The notes below the pieces were generated by a model that saw only the letters and a program-made list of their open reading frames with translations, ran no database searches and was not told where the DNA came from. Of a DNA stretch of 60,000 bases, positions 36,133 through 45,733 are shown piece by piece. Source of the stretch: Tubulanus polymorphus (lineage: Eukaryota > Nemertea > Palaeonemertea > Tubulaniformes > Tubulanidae); contig NC_134027.1 in the NCBI RefSeq assembly GCF_964204645.1, positions 15,428,485 to 15,488,484 on the forward strand, in the 5' to 3' direction. Position 1 is the first letter of the stretch, and the number at the start of each line of letters is the position of its first letter. A program made the position numbers and the translations under genes.

Positions 36133-36322
36133 ATTTAAAAAAATAAATCAATAAAAATAATGAATATTAAGAATCCGAAACAACTTATCTGGACAAATGT
36201 ATTGCTCCGCATAGATGGTGCCATAAACAGCACCCACACAGTGATAGACAAAAGTAGTGAGATATTCAATTAATATTCAATTAATTAAAAAAAATTATTT
36301 TTTTTGCTTTTTTTCTAAAATA
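36133..36322. other. AT-rich spacer
   Basis: Non-coding, contains poly-T/poly-A; separates the convergent OB-like gene and the small membrane-protein gene. Confidence 0.4.
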
Positions 36323-36691
36323 TTAATCCATTTTTTTTATTATAAATTTTGGAATTTCAGAAGTATTTTCATTTTTAATAGCAGTTGTTTCAGAATTATT
36401 AATATCATGAATTTTATTTGATTTCTTATACCAATTACACCCAATCAAAATGAATACAATTTCAAATCCAACTGTAAAATATAGACATTTATCAAATATT
36501 CTATCATTAGAAGGAGTAGAAATAACAATATTTTCACTATTTTTATTAACATTTTTATTACTTATTTTTTCTTTTGAAGCTTTTTTATATTCTTGTGATT
36601 TAATTCCTAATTACCGAGACCATTCAATTTGTTTCTGTGATCTCGGTTTTTTCTTCACAGTTAATTCCTTCACTTCTTCCACCTCGCTCAT
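36323..36691 (-). pseudogene. 122-codon small membrane protein with one in-frame stop
   Basis: Start at 36691 in TAATAAATGAG. Basic N-terminus (KKKPRSQKQIEW), TAA at 36613-36611, then in the same frame a Lys-rich stretch, a hydrophobic helix (LYFTVGFEIVFILIGCNW) and a polar tail ending IIKKMD at 36323. One nonsense change disables it. It overlaps the 3' end of the next gene upstream by about 68 bases. Function unknown. Confidence 0.6.
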
Positions 36692-37230
36692 TTATTATAG
36701 AAATATTTTTACTTTCAATATTTGAAAATGTTATAACCCCAGTTGATAATAATGTCATAAATCCACCTAATTGAAATGATAAATATCCAATCCATTTATT
36801 TAATTCAGTCATAACTAAATAATCATTTTTTAAATCGGAATATAATCTATTTTCATCTTCAATTGGTAGTATATAATTACATAATTTACTGTAACCTTTT
36901 ACTACATTTTCTGATATCGCGTCATTAATTCTAGCTGTTCTCGCGGATTCATAAATCTTAAATAATCTAATAATTTCATCTGATTTCATTGTATCTAATT
37001 CATTATAAGTTAAATTTTTACCGACAAAATTTTTATATTTTCCAGATGCTATTAATATTTCTAATTGATGTTTACAAATAAAGATAATATTCATAATTAT
37101 TATTTGTTGTAACATTATTTAAAGCACCATCATCTGGAATTAATTTGTTTTCTGTTATTCCTAAATCATCTAAAGTTTTTTCAATTGGAACATCACCATT
37201 TCTAGATTTTATTTTCTTTTCACCTACCAT
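36624..37230 (-). pseudogene. conserved-looking Polinton protein, frameshifted
   Basis: The TAAATGG context puts the start at 37230, where about 48 codons run before a stop; a frame change at about 37085 leads into the 163-codon stretch ending at 36624. Central part acidic/helical (TMKSDEIIRLFKIYES), then a hydrophobic segment (WIGYLSFQLGGFMTLLSTGV). An N-terminal SRNGDVPIEKTLDDLG recalls the KVPIEKLLPNG of the gene at 42004-40576. No known family. Confidence 0.5.
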
Positions 37231-37522
37231 TTATATAACAAAAAAATAATTGTGTTGTTGCAACTAGAATGTAACTAGAATTTAACTAGATGAACAAGCT
37301 AGTTGAAATATTGTTATTTCTGTTTATTTCTTGTTAAATCTAGTTGATTTTTGTTCCAACTACCAATAACTAGAATTCAACTAGAATGTAACTAGAATTA
37401 AACTAGATTAACAAGCTAGTTAAAATATTGTTAAATCTAGTTGATTTTTGTTACAACTACCAATAACTAGAATTCAACTAGAATGTAACTAGAATTCAAC
37501 TAGATTAACAAGCTAGTTGAAT
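37231..37522. repeat. tandem AACTAGAATNNAACTAG repeat array
   Basis: About 270 bp with two and a half units of roughly 110 bp. Each unit has AACTAGAATTCAACTAGAAT-type direct repeats, CAAGCTAGTT and AAATCTAGTTGATTTTTGTT. The only substantial intergenic repeat in the element, located between the ATPase stop and the next start; an origin, packaging or transcription-end role is possible but unproven. Confidence 0.8.
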
Positions 37523-38131
37523 TTAAATAAATTCATATTTAAATGGGTGTTGTAATCTAAATAGTAATTTTGATCTTTTAATATTTTTCAACTTATCCAT
37601 ATATTCATTATGTAAATCATGTGGAATTATATCATTTTCCTCAAGTGCATTTTTCATCGATTTTCTATCTTTATTGTAGAATAAAACTAGAAATCTAATG
37701 TTTTCTCTAAAGCCTTTAACAATTGAATTATATTTTTGATTTAAAACCCAAGTTGTTATCCCAAAATGTCTGCCAGAAAAAGCTAAATAGCATAACTCAC
37801 TTTCTCTCACTTTTGAATCATGTAAATTTGCGCAATCATCTATGATAAATAATGTATTTGATCCTTTATAAATATCAATTGCTATTTTTATACAATTATC
37901 TAAATTTTCTTTTACTGTTTTAGGATCTAATATAATAAATTTATTATTTCTAGTAATATTTCTATCATAAGTTTGATTAAATTCATATGTTGGACAAAAT
38001 AATACTATATTATCAAAATAGTTTTTATAAACAGTTTCTAATAAATTTAATATAAAATAAGTTTTTCCACAATTTGTTACACCAGAAATTAACATATTAT
38101 GAGGCTCAAATATAAATAATTCCTTATTCAT
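37523..38131 (-). CDS. FtsK/HerA-type genome-packaging ATPase
   Basis: Intact 202-residue ATPase. Walker A GVTNCGKTYF near residue 18, Walker B LFIIDDCA near residue 95, followed by a sensor-like stretch LNQKYNSIVKGFREN. Size and motifs match the A32-like packaging ATPases of Polintons, adintoviruses and NCLDVs, which drive DNA into the capsid. Start in ATATAAATG. The integrase stop is immediately upstream (38132). It is one of the few core genes unbroken in this element. Confidence 0.88.
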   Translation of the reverse strand: MNKELFIFEPHNMLISGVTNCGKTYFILNLLETVYKNYFDNIVLFCPTYEFNQTYDRNITRNNKFIILDPKTVKENLDNCIKIAIDIYKGSNTLFIIDDCANLHDSKVRESELCYLAFSGRHFGITTWVLNQKYNSIVKGFRENIRFLVLFYNKDRKSMKNALEENDIIPHDLHNEYMDKLKNIKRSKLLFRLQHPFKYEFI

Positions 38132-39259
38132 TTATATATTTTTAATTTTACTTGATAATATCCATTCATTGAATTTATCTGGCCATCCAACCAATTTTAC
38201 TAAAGAATATTTTTTTCTTTTAACAGTTTTTGTTTTTAATACTTTTTCAATTTTATATTCTTGTTCTAGATTTTCAGTAGTTAAACTCAATTCCTCTTCA
38301 TAAAAATACCCATCAACTTCTTCACCATCTAAATCTTCTAATTTATAGACATATGGTTTTGTTGTTATTACCTTTTTTATTTTATATATTTCCCTAGTAA
38401 AATTTCGATCGTATCCCTTGTCAAATATCTTTTTATACTTAGAAATTCTAACATTTTGACCAACTTTAAATTTAGGTTCACCAAAATCATCTACAAGAAA
38501 TGCTCCATATAAATTATTCCAAACAATTTCAGCATTTTCAGGTTTTCTAGCATCAATAGGTTTCATTCCAATAGAAGAATGATAAGAATTATTATATCCT
38601 TCTATCAATTTTGGTAAAACATCAATCCATTTAAAAGTATTATTTGCTGTAAAATATTTCCACATTCTTGTTCTTAATGTTCTATTAAATCGTTCAACAA
38701 ATGCTGCTCCTCTATCCGATTTTGTTGAAAAATATTTAATATTATGATTATCTAAGAGTTCATGAACAAGTGAATTATCAAATTCTTTTCCATCATCAAA
38801 TTGTATTTTTTCTGGTTTTAGTTTATCATCCGAAAGAAATTTTCTTAAAACATTTGATGTTTGTACAGCATCTTTTCTATAAAGTGGGAAGCTCCATACA
38901 TAACGACTAAAAATATCAATTATATTCAATAACCAACAATAATCATCATTATCTTTCTTAACATTTTTCATATCAATTAAATCTCCTTGCCACTGTTGAT
39001 CTACTTAACTTACCATAGTTTTACGAGTTTTATATTTTCTAACAATTTTTTTATGTGTTGTGTATGTTGGTTGTTCAAACATAAATTCATTTATATCTTT
39101 ATATTTAACTAAATTTTGTGGGATTATCTTATCTAATTTATCTTGTTTTACTTGACGCCATATATTTTTGGCAGAAGAATAAGCAACCGAACTCTCAGGG
39201 TTGTAATATAAATTTCTTAAATATTGTTCTTTAGTATTAGGAGTTTTTTTACCACCCAT
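38132..39259 (-). pseudogene. int: retroviral-type integrase with chromodomain, one in-frame stop
   Basis: Start at 39259 in ATATATAAATGG. The N-terminal part (NLYYNPESSVAYSSAKNIWR) runs 84 codons to a TAA at 39007-39005; the same frame continues without a shift into the catalytic core: WQGDLIDM (first D), IQFDDGKEFDNS (second D), AAFVERFNRTLRTRMW (E). Then a basic linker and SH3-like part (FKVGQNVRISKYKKIF) and a C-terminal chromodomain (YKIEKVLKTKTVKRKKYSLV, then VGWPDKFNEWI). This is the Polinton integrase architecture. The stop lies just before the core, so as assembled the protein is inactive unless read through. Confidence 0.92.
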
Positions 39260-39289
39260 TTATATATCCTTAATTTTAACTTCATATTT

Positions 39290-40541
39290 CTAATATTGAA
39301 TACTATCTAATTGTGAATTTACAATATTTAATTGCGCGTCAGATATAATATAAATGTGCATTTTAAAATTTAAGCTTCCTTTTTTCTTTTTCATGAATAA
39401 TTGTATTCCATCTTTAGTGTTCAGTAGTTTTTTCCCAGAACCATGTAATGAATTATCCTCTGTTGTTCTAAAATCTAACCATAATGCGTATTTATTGCCG
39501 GTATAATAATCAATTTGATTAATATTACAATTTTCAAATGATTTTACTTTTTCATTCATAAAATGTTTTCTAATTTCTGGCCACTGATCTATCATTCTCA
39601 TTCCTTGACAAAATATTTTATTTGGTATTCCTTCGATAGTTATTTCTACTTTTGTTATTTCAGGATTATATTGATTATCTACCTTTATTGCGCCATTAGT
39701 ATATGTTGCAATGGTGAAAAATATTAATATAATATCATTTAATAGATATTCTTGGGAAGTTAATATTCTCATTAATTATTTCATCATTTGCATTAATAAT
39801 TACAGTTTCAAATTTATCAATATAATCATATAATAATGAAAATCCTTGATTGTATTGTGTTTGAATTGTGCTAGCAATATTTTCATTAGTTACTGTGTCA
39901 TATTCTAAACATATATTTGATAATTTATAACCCATATCTTTAACAACGCTAGATAATACAATTTCATTTACAGGAGCAAATGTTATCTCAAATATAATAT
40001 CTTCTTGAATTGCGTATTTATATAAAGGTGCATTATTATTTATCAATTCAAAGTCTAATGGAATTTTATATTTGCTTCCATAAATCTGTTTAATCAAATT
40101 ATCTGTGGCACGAGTTACTATTGCGTCATTAGCTCCTGATCTTAATTTATTATGGTTTTCCGATTGAATACCCTGAAATATCATATTATTTCTATTTTCT
40201 TTAGTTAACCATAAATCTTTATAATGCATAAATAAATTAAAATCATCTAATGAGAAAACTGTTTCTGGGCCAATCTTTATAGTTAATTTTTTAATCAAAT
40301 ATCTTCCAACATTATCAAAAACATAATTATTATCATGACCAATTACTTTTATATCAGCTGATAAATAAATACTATTTGGAACATAAAAAGTATTTTGTGT
40401 TAATCTAGGAATTCTAACATATAAAGTTTCATCGGGATTAATATTTGAAGGATTATGAGTAATTATATGATGTGATCTTTCTGCTTTAATAGCATTAGAT
40501 ATTCTAGAAATCTTAGAAGGACTTATATAACTCCCACTCAT
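39290..40541 (-). pseudogene. major capsid protein (double jelly roll), frameshifted
   Basis: Frame one, 40541-39735, begins SGSYISPSKISRISNAIKAE and has strand-rich sequence with NTFYVPNSIYLSADIKV, FSLDDFNLFMHYKDLW and LSNICLEYDTV; frame two, 39772-39290, carries the second jelly roll's end (IEGIPNKIFCQGMRMIDQW). Total about 420 codons, fitting Polinton/adintovirus hexon-like capsid proteins. The order capsid, integrase, ATPase on one strand also fits. The break between 39735 and 39772 is consistent with a single-base indel. Start context AAATAAATGAG. Confidence 0.8.
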
Positions 40542-40575
40542 TTATTTAACAAAAAAATTAATTATTTATTTTTTA

Positions 40576-42004
40576 TTATTTTTTTTCTTGATATCTTTTT
40601 GATATCATATTCACTAACCCAAAAATAATAGCACTTACAACTGTAATTAAAAATAAAATAATATGTTCAGCAGCAAAGTTAAGAATATTCCCAGCAAATT
40701 TCAATATAAAACCAACAATTGATGCAATAATTCCTGGTAAAGCTGCAGCAGATTTTTTAGATAGTTCCCATAAATATTTTGCTAATTTCTTTAAACCATC
40801 TTTAACTTTATCTTGTATAGAATTATTACCTGGGGGTTTATCTGGTTTATTGGGAGTAGGAGTAGATTTCAAAGCATTTGATATTGCTAAACCTATTGTT
40901 GTAAATAACATAGTTACAGCTGTTAGAATTGAAAGAATTGTTATTCCTTCTAATCTAAATAATAATTTTATTCTATCTTTTAATGATATTTCAGAATTTG
41001 GTTTAATCAACAAATCTTTAAAAATAACTTTTAATCTATTAATATTATAATCATATGATTTTAATAATAATTTAATTTCTTCTTTCTGTACTTCTAAATT
41101 ATCTTTTAAATTATTAATTTCTTCTTCTAATCGTAATTCTTTTTGCCTATATTCTATTTCGTCAATTACTTGATGATCTAAATCAGACTTTAATTGTTCT
41201 ATTTCTTTATTTTTATCAGTTAATTCTTTTTCTAAAAATCTAATTTTAAAATCTCTTATACTTTTATCATGCGCAAATTTATCAGCTTTATTTCTTATAC
41301 TAATAATTTCTCTAATTGCTTTATCAGAAAATATATTTAAATCTTCTAGTTGTTGATCTGTTGCATCAATTAATCCATTCGGTAAAAGTTTTTCAATTGG
41401 AACTTTATTTGATTTTTTTTTACTAGTTTTGGAAGTTATATTCTGTTTCTGATTTCTTTTTGATTATTTCAAATAATTCATTAATTCTTTGTTTAAATAC
41501 GTCTATATTATCATCTCTTTCTTTTTGCGTAACATCAGTTATTTCATTACTATTACCTATTATTTTAATTTTATCTGGTTCTAATTTTTTTAAAGTTGAT
41601 TCTGCTAATATTTTATTTTTATTATTTTTATAAGTGATATCAATATAATAATTACCTTTCAAACGATAATAACATTTACCATTATCTAAAAATTTTAATT
41701 TATTTGCTAAAGGTCCAACGTCTTCATCATTTATGTTAAGTTTAGATTTTTCAATTAAATCTTCTAATTTAGGTATTTTGTTTAAATTATCTAAATCTTG
41801 TTTTACTAAACCTGGGTCTAAATTTTCAGGATTTAATTGTGATTCTGCATTTTTAATATAATCAGGCATATTTAAATTATTATTATATTCTGGCTCATTA
41901 CCATCATTAAAACTTGTTTCACTAAAATCAGGTTGTTGTTCATCAGTTATACCAGGTTCATCAAAAGGATCCATTCCAATATCTTCGCCACCTTCTACAT
42001 CCAT
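40576..42004 (-). pseudogene. acidic/coiled-coil/membrane Polinton protein, frameshifted
   Basis: From 42004 (TATATAAATGG) an acidic N-terminus (DIGMDPFDEPGITDE) leads through LANKLKFLDNGKCYYRLKG to a stop at 41423. One frame over, from about 41470, a long charged coiled coil follows (KIRFLEKELTDKNKEIEQLK and on), then LLFRLEGITILSILTAVTML, a Pro-rich spacer (PTPNKPDKPPG), and a second hydrophobic domain with AAALPGIIASIVGFILKFAG and IILFLITVVSAIIFGLV. The lack of a second TAAATG start favours one gene of about 475 codons with one indel. The LFRLEGIT...LPGIIxSIVxFIL pattern is recurrent in Polintons; likely a virion membrane protein. Confidence 0.6.
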
Positions 42005-42021
42005 TTATATAATAAAAAAAA

Positions 42022-43412
42022 TTAAAATTTAAAATAAAATATTCCTCCTATAACAATTCCTATACAAGTTAAAGCTAATTTAGTATTTTCATGTAATTTA
42101 TTATCATTATCAGTTTTAATTATATCATGTTGAATATTATCAGTTTTAATATTTTCTGTAATATTGTAATCTTTTATTTTGGAATCATTTTCCAATTTAA
42201 TATTCTTAGTTTTAGTTTCTGTTGATTGAATATGTTTTTTATTTTTTTCACCTTCCATTAATTTTGGAGCAGTAATTATCTTTTTATTTATATCATTCAA
42301 TCCAAATGAATTATTTATTGTTGCAGTTTTAATTAGATTATTATAACCAATTATATTTCTCATCTTTAATACTAAATCATTAGAAATAATTAATAGATTA
42401 GGGCCTATACAATAATTTAATCTAATATGTGATTTATCTAAATAATTTTGATATCTTACAATGTTTTCTGGAATCGATCTATTTTTATCATTATGAATGG
42501 AATCTTCTAATAAAACTTTAAATTGTTTTTGTGTATCAAATGATGTATTTAAATTTCCAATTATTGGGGATCTTGTTTCAACTTTCGAACCTAAAATACA
42601 TATCAAATAAGTTCTAATAGATTGATTTATTCTTTGTATACCTGATTTTGTAAAACCTTCATTATTTTCAAAAATGAAATAAACCCAACCATTATTGTTT
42701 TCTTGTTTTAAATTATCATAAAATGTCGGTAATTAATTGAAATTTAATGTTTCTAAATCCTTAGTTTCTATTTTACCATAACCTAATTTATTACTATAGA
42801 TATTATACAAACTATTAGATGGTATGGGAAGTGCACAATATTCTGCAATCTTTTTAGGGCAAGGAAGTGATCTTATTGTTCCAATTTTTGTTCTAAAATC
42901 AGAATTATTTATATCTATATTAAATTCATTACAAATTTTATAAAACTTTGATAAATTAATATTATTATCTAATTCTTTAAAATACCTAGATCCTGGTAAA
43001 GCGCACTCTAATTCATTTAATATTATTCTGATTTGAAAGTATGTATGAAATCTAAATAAACTTTGAATTAATTTATATTTAGAATTATTCAAATGATCAT
43101 TCCAACTAATTCCACAACCACCTGTTGTTGCACAATAAACAGCAAAATTTAATTGGTTCTACCAATACTTCATATTAGATTTTAATAACCATTGTTTTTC
43201 ATCTTTCAATTTTTCAAAATTAATTAAATATACATGAAATATATTTTCCATCTTTGCATTAAAATTATTAGTTTCAGTAACATAAATTTCTAAATTAGTT
43301 AATGAATCTAAAACTTCATTTCTATATGTAATATCTTATTAAAATCTATTGCTGGAATATTATATTTAATTGATTTATTACATTGGAAAGCTTTTGGAAA
43401 ACTATCTACCAT
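42022..43412 (-). pseudogene. CATTGCG-family Polinton protein, multiply broken
   Basis: Start at 43412 in ATATAAATGG with VDSFPKAFQCNKSIKYNIP. A frame change at about 43338, a TAG at about 43155 (copy 1 has CAG) and a TAA at 42733 (copy 1 has GAA) interrupt it. Conserved parts: FAVYCATTGCGISWNDHL, SLFRFHTYFQIRIILNELEC, EGFTKSGIQRINQSIRTYL, FDTQKQFKVLLED and GYNNLIKTATINNSFG. The C-terminus is Lys-rich and ends in a membrane helix (LALTCIGIVIGGIFYF). I know this family as a frequent companion of Polintons in animal genomes; a virion role is plausible, but its function is not known to me. Confidence 0.7.
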
Positions 43413-43428
43413 TTATATAATTAAAAAA

Positions 43429-43853
43429 TTAATAATTTATTAATTCTTTTAATAATTTATCTTGTTCTTCAACTGTTATATGACCATTTAAACTTATGAT
43501 ATAATCTAGTGTGTTCTTTAATTTATTAATTTCTTTTATATTAGTTTTAATTTTTTCTTTATTACTTTTTATATTTAATTTTGAACTTATACCAGTTAAA
43601 ACACTTGAACTTAATCCTAACACGCCAATTGATATAGCTAAAGGTGTTAAAGGACTGAATATTGCTAGAAATGTTATTACAGAACTAATTGTAACCGAAC
43701 CACTAATAATCAAATAATATATAATTTTACTTTTTAAATATTTTTTCTTTTTAATTTTAAATCATTTTCAAATTCTAATATTTGTTTTTCTAAATATATT
43801 TTTAATTTAGTTTTATTTATATCATGAGGAATAATATCAATATTATCTACCAT
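43429..43853 (-). pseudogene. 144-codon membrane protein, copy 2, frameshifted
   Basis: Starts at 43853 in CTAAATAAATGG; one base is missing at about 43757 relative to copy 1 (AAAGTTAAAAAG against AAATTAAAAAG). The downstream frame 43713-43429 is almost identical to the C-terminal 94 residues of copy 1, with two hydrophobic stretches and a Lys-rich tail. Confidence 0.7.
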
Positions 43854-43870
43854 TTATTTAGAAAAAAGTA

Positions 43871-44293
43871 CTAATTAGTAAATTTATATGCTACATATAT
43901 AACAATAACAGTTCCACCTAAAATCCATATTATTTCATATTTCTGTTGTTCTTTACTAGGAGTATAATAATCTGATAAATTAGGTTTGTATAGATGTAAT
44001 TTTTCTTTATTTGTTACTGCGTTATGTAAACTCATTGCATCATCAACTGATTGAAAATCTCTATGTGAAATCTTCTGATCATATAATTCCTTGTTAATAT
44101 AATCCATATAGTTTTGCCTCTTTTCTCTATATTCTTCTGCAGCTTTATTGTATTTCACTAATGCTAAGTTATGTCTTCTTTGTTCTCCTAATGAACTATT
44201 TTTATCAATATGTTTAAATAAATATCCACCACCAGTAAATGCCAAAGCGTTAACAATTGCCGATCCTATAATAGTTATAATTGCAGAAGCCAT
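43871..44293 (-). CDS. 140-residue conserved Polinton membrane protein, copy 2
   Basis: Intact. Same layout as 28965-29387: N-terminal helix with SAIVNALAFTGGGYLF, coiled centre, LSDYYTPS, C-terminal membrane helix. Nine residue differences from copy 1. Start in CTAAATAAATGG. Confidence 0.8.
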   Translation of the reverse strand: MASAIITIIGSAIVNALAFTGGGYLFKHIDKNSSLGEQRRHNLALVKYNKAAEEYREKRQNYMDYINKELYDQKISHRDFQSVDDAMSLHNAVTNKEKLHLYKPNLSDYYTPSKEQQKYEIIWILGGTVIVIYVAYKFTN

Positions 44294-44317
44294 TTATTTA
44301 GTAAAATAATTACGCAT

Positions 44318-44538
44318 TTATATGGGAGGTATATATTTTTGTTTTTCCAAATAATCAATAGTTAAATTAGATAAAGTAATTGCTAATGTTAATTTTAAAA
44401 TATCATTTATATCAAATCTATCAACGTTAACACTTCCCATTTTGAATACTTTTTTAATACCATTGAATAACCAACAGTTCCAACTGATAGTAATGCTCCA
44501 TTATATAATCCAGTTATTATCCACTTATTATCACTCAT
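44318..44538 (-). pseudogene. 73-codon membrane protein, copy 2, one-base deletion
   Basis: Homologue of 28719-28940. One A is missing from the A-run after SMVLKK (221 instead of 222 bases), shifting the frame. Start context TTAATAAATGAG. Confidence 0.7.
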
Positions 44539-44541
44539 TTA

Positions 44542-44898
44542 TTAATCAAAAAAATTACTATCTTCAAAATATTTAGTTATCTTAGTGATGATTAATTCAA
44601 CATTTATTCCATTACTACTTTTATGATTATCATATATTTCGGTTAATATGTTTTTAATATCATCTATGATAAAATCTTCATCTAATTCATAAAATCTTAA
44701 AGATTCTCTAATTAGATTAGTAATCTTTTCTACATTTAAAGTTTCTTTATCTATTGTTTTTTCATACTCAAATGCTGTTTCATTAGAAAATGCAATATTT
44801 TTGATATGTGTAATTACATCATTAATGTTAAATTTCATTTCTTTCTCACGTTTAAAATCAAATCCAAAACATATACTCGGTCCAACAGTTATATTCAT
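44542..44898 (-). CDS. 118-residue conserved Polinton protein
   Basis: Intact. Start in ATTATATAAATGA with a T-run upstream. N-terminal NITVGPSICFGFDF, then basic KREKEMKF and an acidic helical C-terminal half ending KYFEDSNFFD. Lies between the penton-like and 73-codon genes in both copies. Function unknown. Confidence 0.7.
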   Translation of the reverse strand: MNITVGPSICFGFDFKREKEMKFNINDVITHIKNIAFSNETAFEYEKTIDKETLNVEKITNLIRESLRFYELDEDFIIDDIKNILTEIYDNHKSSNGINVELIITKITKYFEDSNFFD

Positions 44899-44914
44899 TT
44901 ATATAATGAAAAAA

Positions 44915-45673
44915 TTACTCTTTACATCTTATAACTAATTCATAAATTACAGGAAAGTTATTCAAATCAATTAAATAACCATTATGATTTCTTATTTCTA
45001 ATTCAAAATTATTGAAATGTGGAATACAAGGTTTAAAATCACATTCAGCTAATTTATAATTTATTTGCGTTCCAAATTCTTTAACATTCTTCAATGGTAA
45101 AATGTTTAGTAAACCAGAATTACAAATTGTATCTTTAGTTGCTTCAAAAGTTTTTGTTGGGTCAATTAAATTGCAATAAATATAAAAATGTGTAAAAGGT
45201 ATTAAGTTTGATTTACCTTCTGCGTATGCTGTAACAATATCTGGGTTAATTCCTAACAGTTTACCTAAAGGTTTTCTTACTGTAAATTTAAATTGTTCGT
45301 CATTAGCTAACCTAATCTTTATTTTATTAGAACTAGCACTTTTTAAAATTCTAATACTAAATCCGGAATCACTTCCTAATTTAGCTCGAGCTTTTCTATT
45401 AATTTCTTGTGCTAATGTATCTAAATTATATAATCCTGGTTTTAAATATATAAAAAACCATTTATTCCTTTTTTTGTAAAAGATTGGAAAAATTAAATGT
45501 TCGAGACTTTTATCCGATATATTGTAAAATGAGTTACATAAACTTATATTTGCTAATTTCAAATCTACACAATTCTTAAATTCTCTATCTAATTGTATTA
45601 ATAAATTATGAGATTTATAATTTGTAAGTCTTCTAGAATCAACAAATATTCTGTATTCTTTTAATTCTGCCAT
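44915..45673 (-). CDS. penton-like minor capsid protein (probable single jelly roll)
   Basis: Intact, 252 residues. Strand-rich: EYRIFVDSRRLTNYKSHNLL, LKLANISLCNSFYNIS, YLKPGLYNLDTLAQEINRKA, FTVRKPLGKLLGI, then ELEIRNHNGYLIDL. The PGLYNLDTLAQEIN-type segment and the length resemble penton/minor capsid proteins of Polintons and adintoviruses, which occupy capsid vertices. Start context TTATAAATAATGG, the one gene with TAATG instead of TAAATG. Assignment is by size, context and pattern, not by alignment. Confidence 0.6.
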   Translation of the reverse strand: MAELKEYRIFVDSRRLTNYKSHNLLIQLDREFKNCVDLKLANISLCNSFYNISDKSLEHLIFPIFYKKRNKWFFIYLKPGLYNLDTLAQEINRKARAKLGSDSGFSIRILKSASSNKIKIRLANDEQFKFTVRKPLGKLLGINPDIVTAYAEGKSNLIPFTHFYIYCNLIDPTKTFEATKDTICNSGLLNILPLKNVKEFGTQINYKLAECDFKPCIPHFNNFELEIRNHNGYLIDLNNFPVIYELVIRCKE

Positions 45674-45733
45674 TATTTATAACATAAAAAAATTACACTC
45701 ATCACCACAAGTAATTTTTTTCCCTAATAAATG
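45674..45733 (+). promoter_or_regulatory. internal copy of TIR-inner motif before Zn-ribbon gene
   Basis: 45696-45715 is CACTCATCACCACAAGTAAT, followed by a T7 run, CCCTAA and TAAATGG at the start codon, identical in layout to the inner edge of both element ends. Confidence 0.7.

Noticed and set aside
37231-37522. CRISPR-like array
   Set aside because: The repeats are long, AT-rich and imperfect with no unique spacers of fixed size, in a eukaryotic element; an ordinary tandem array.
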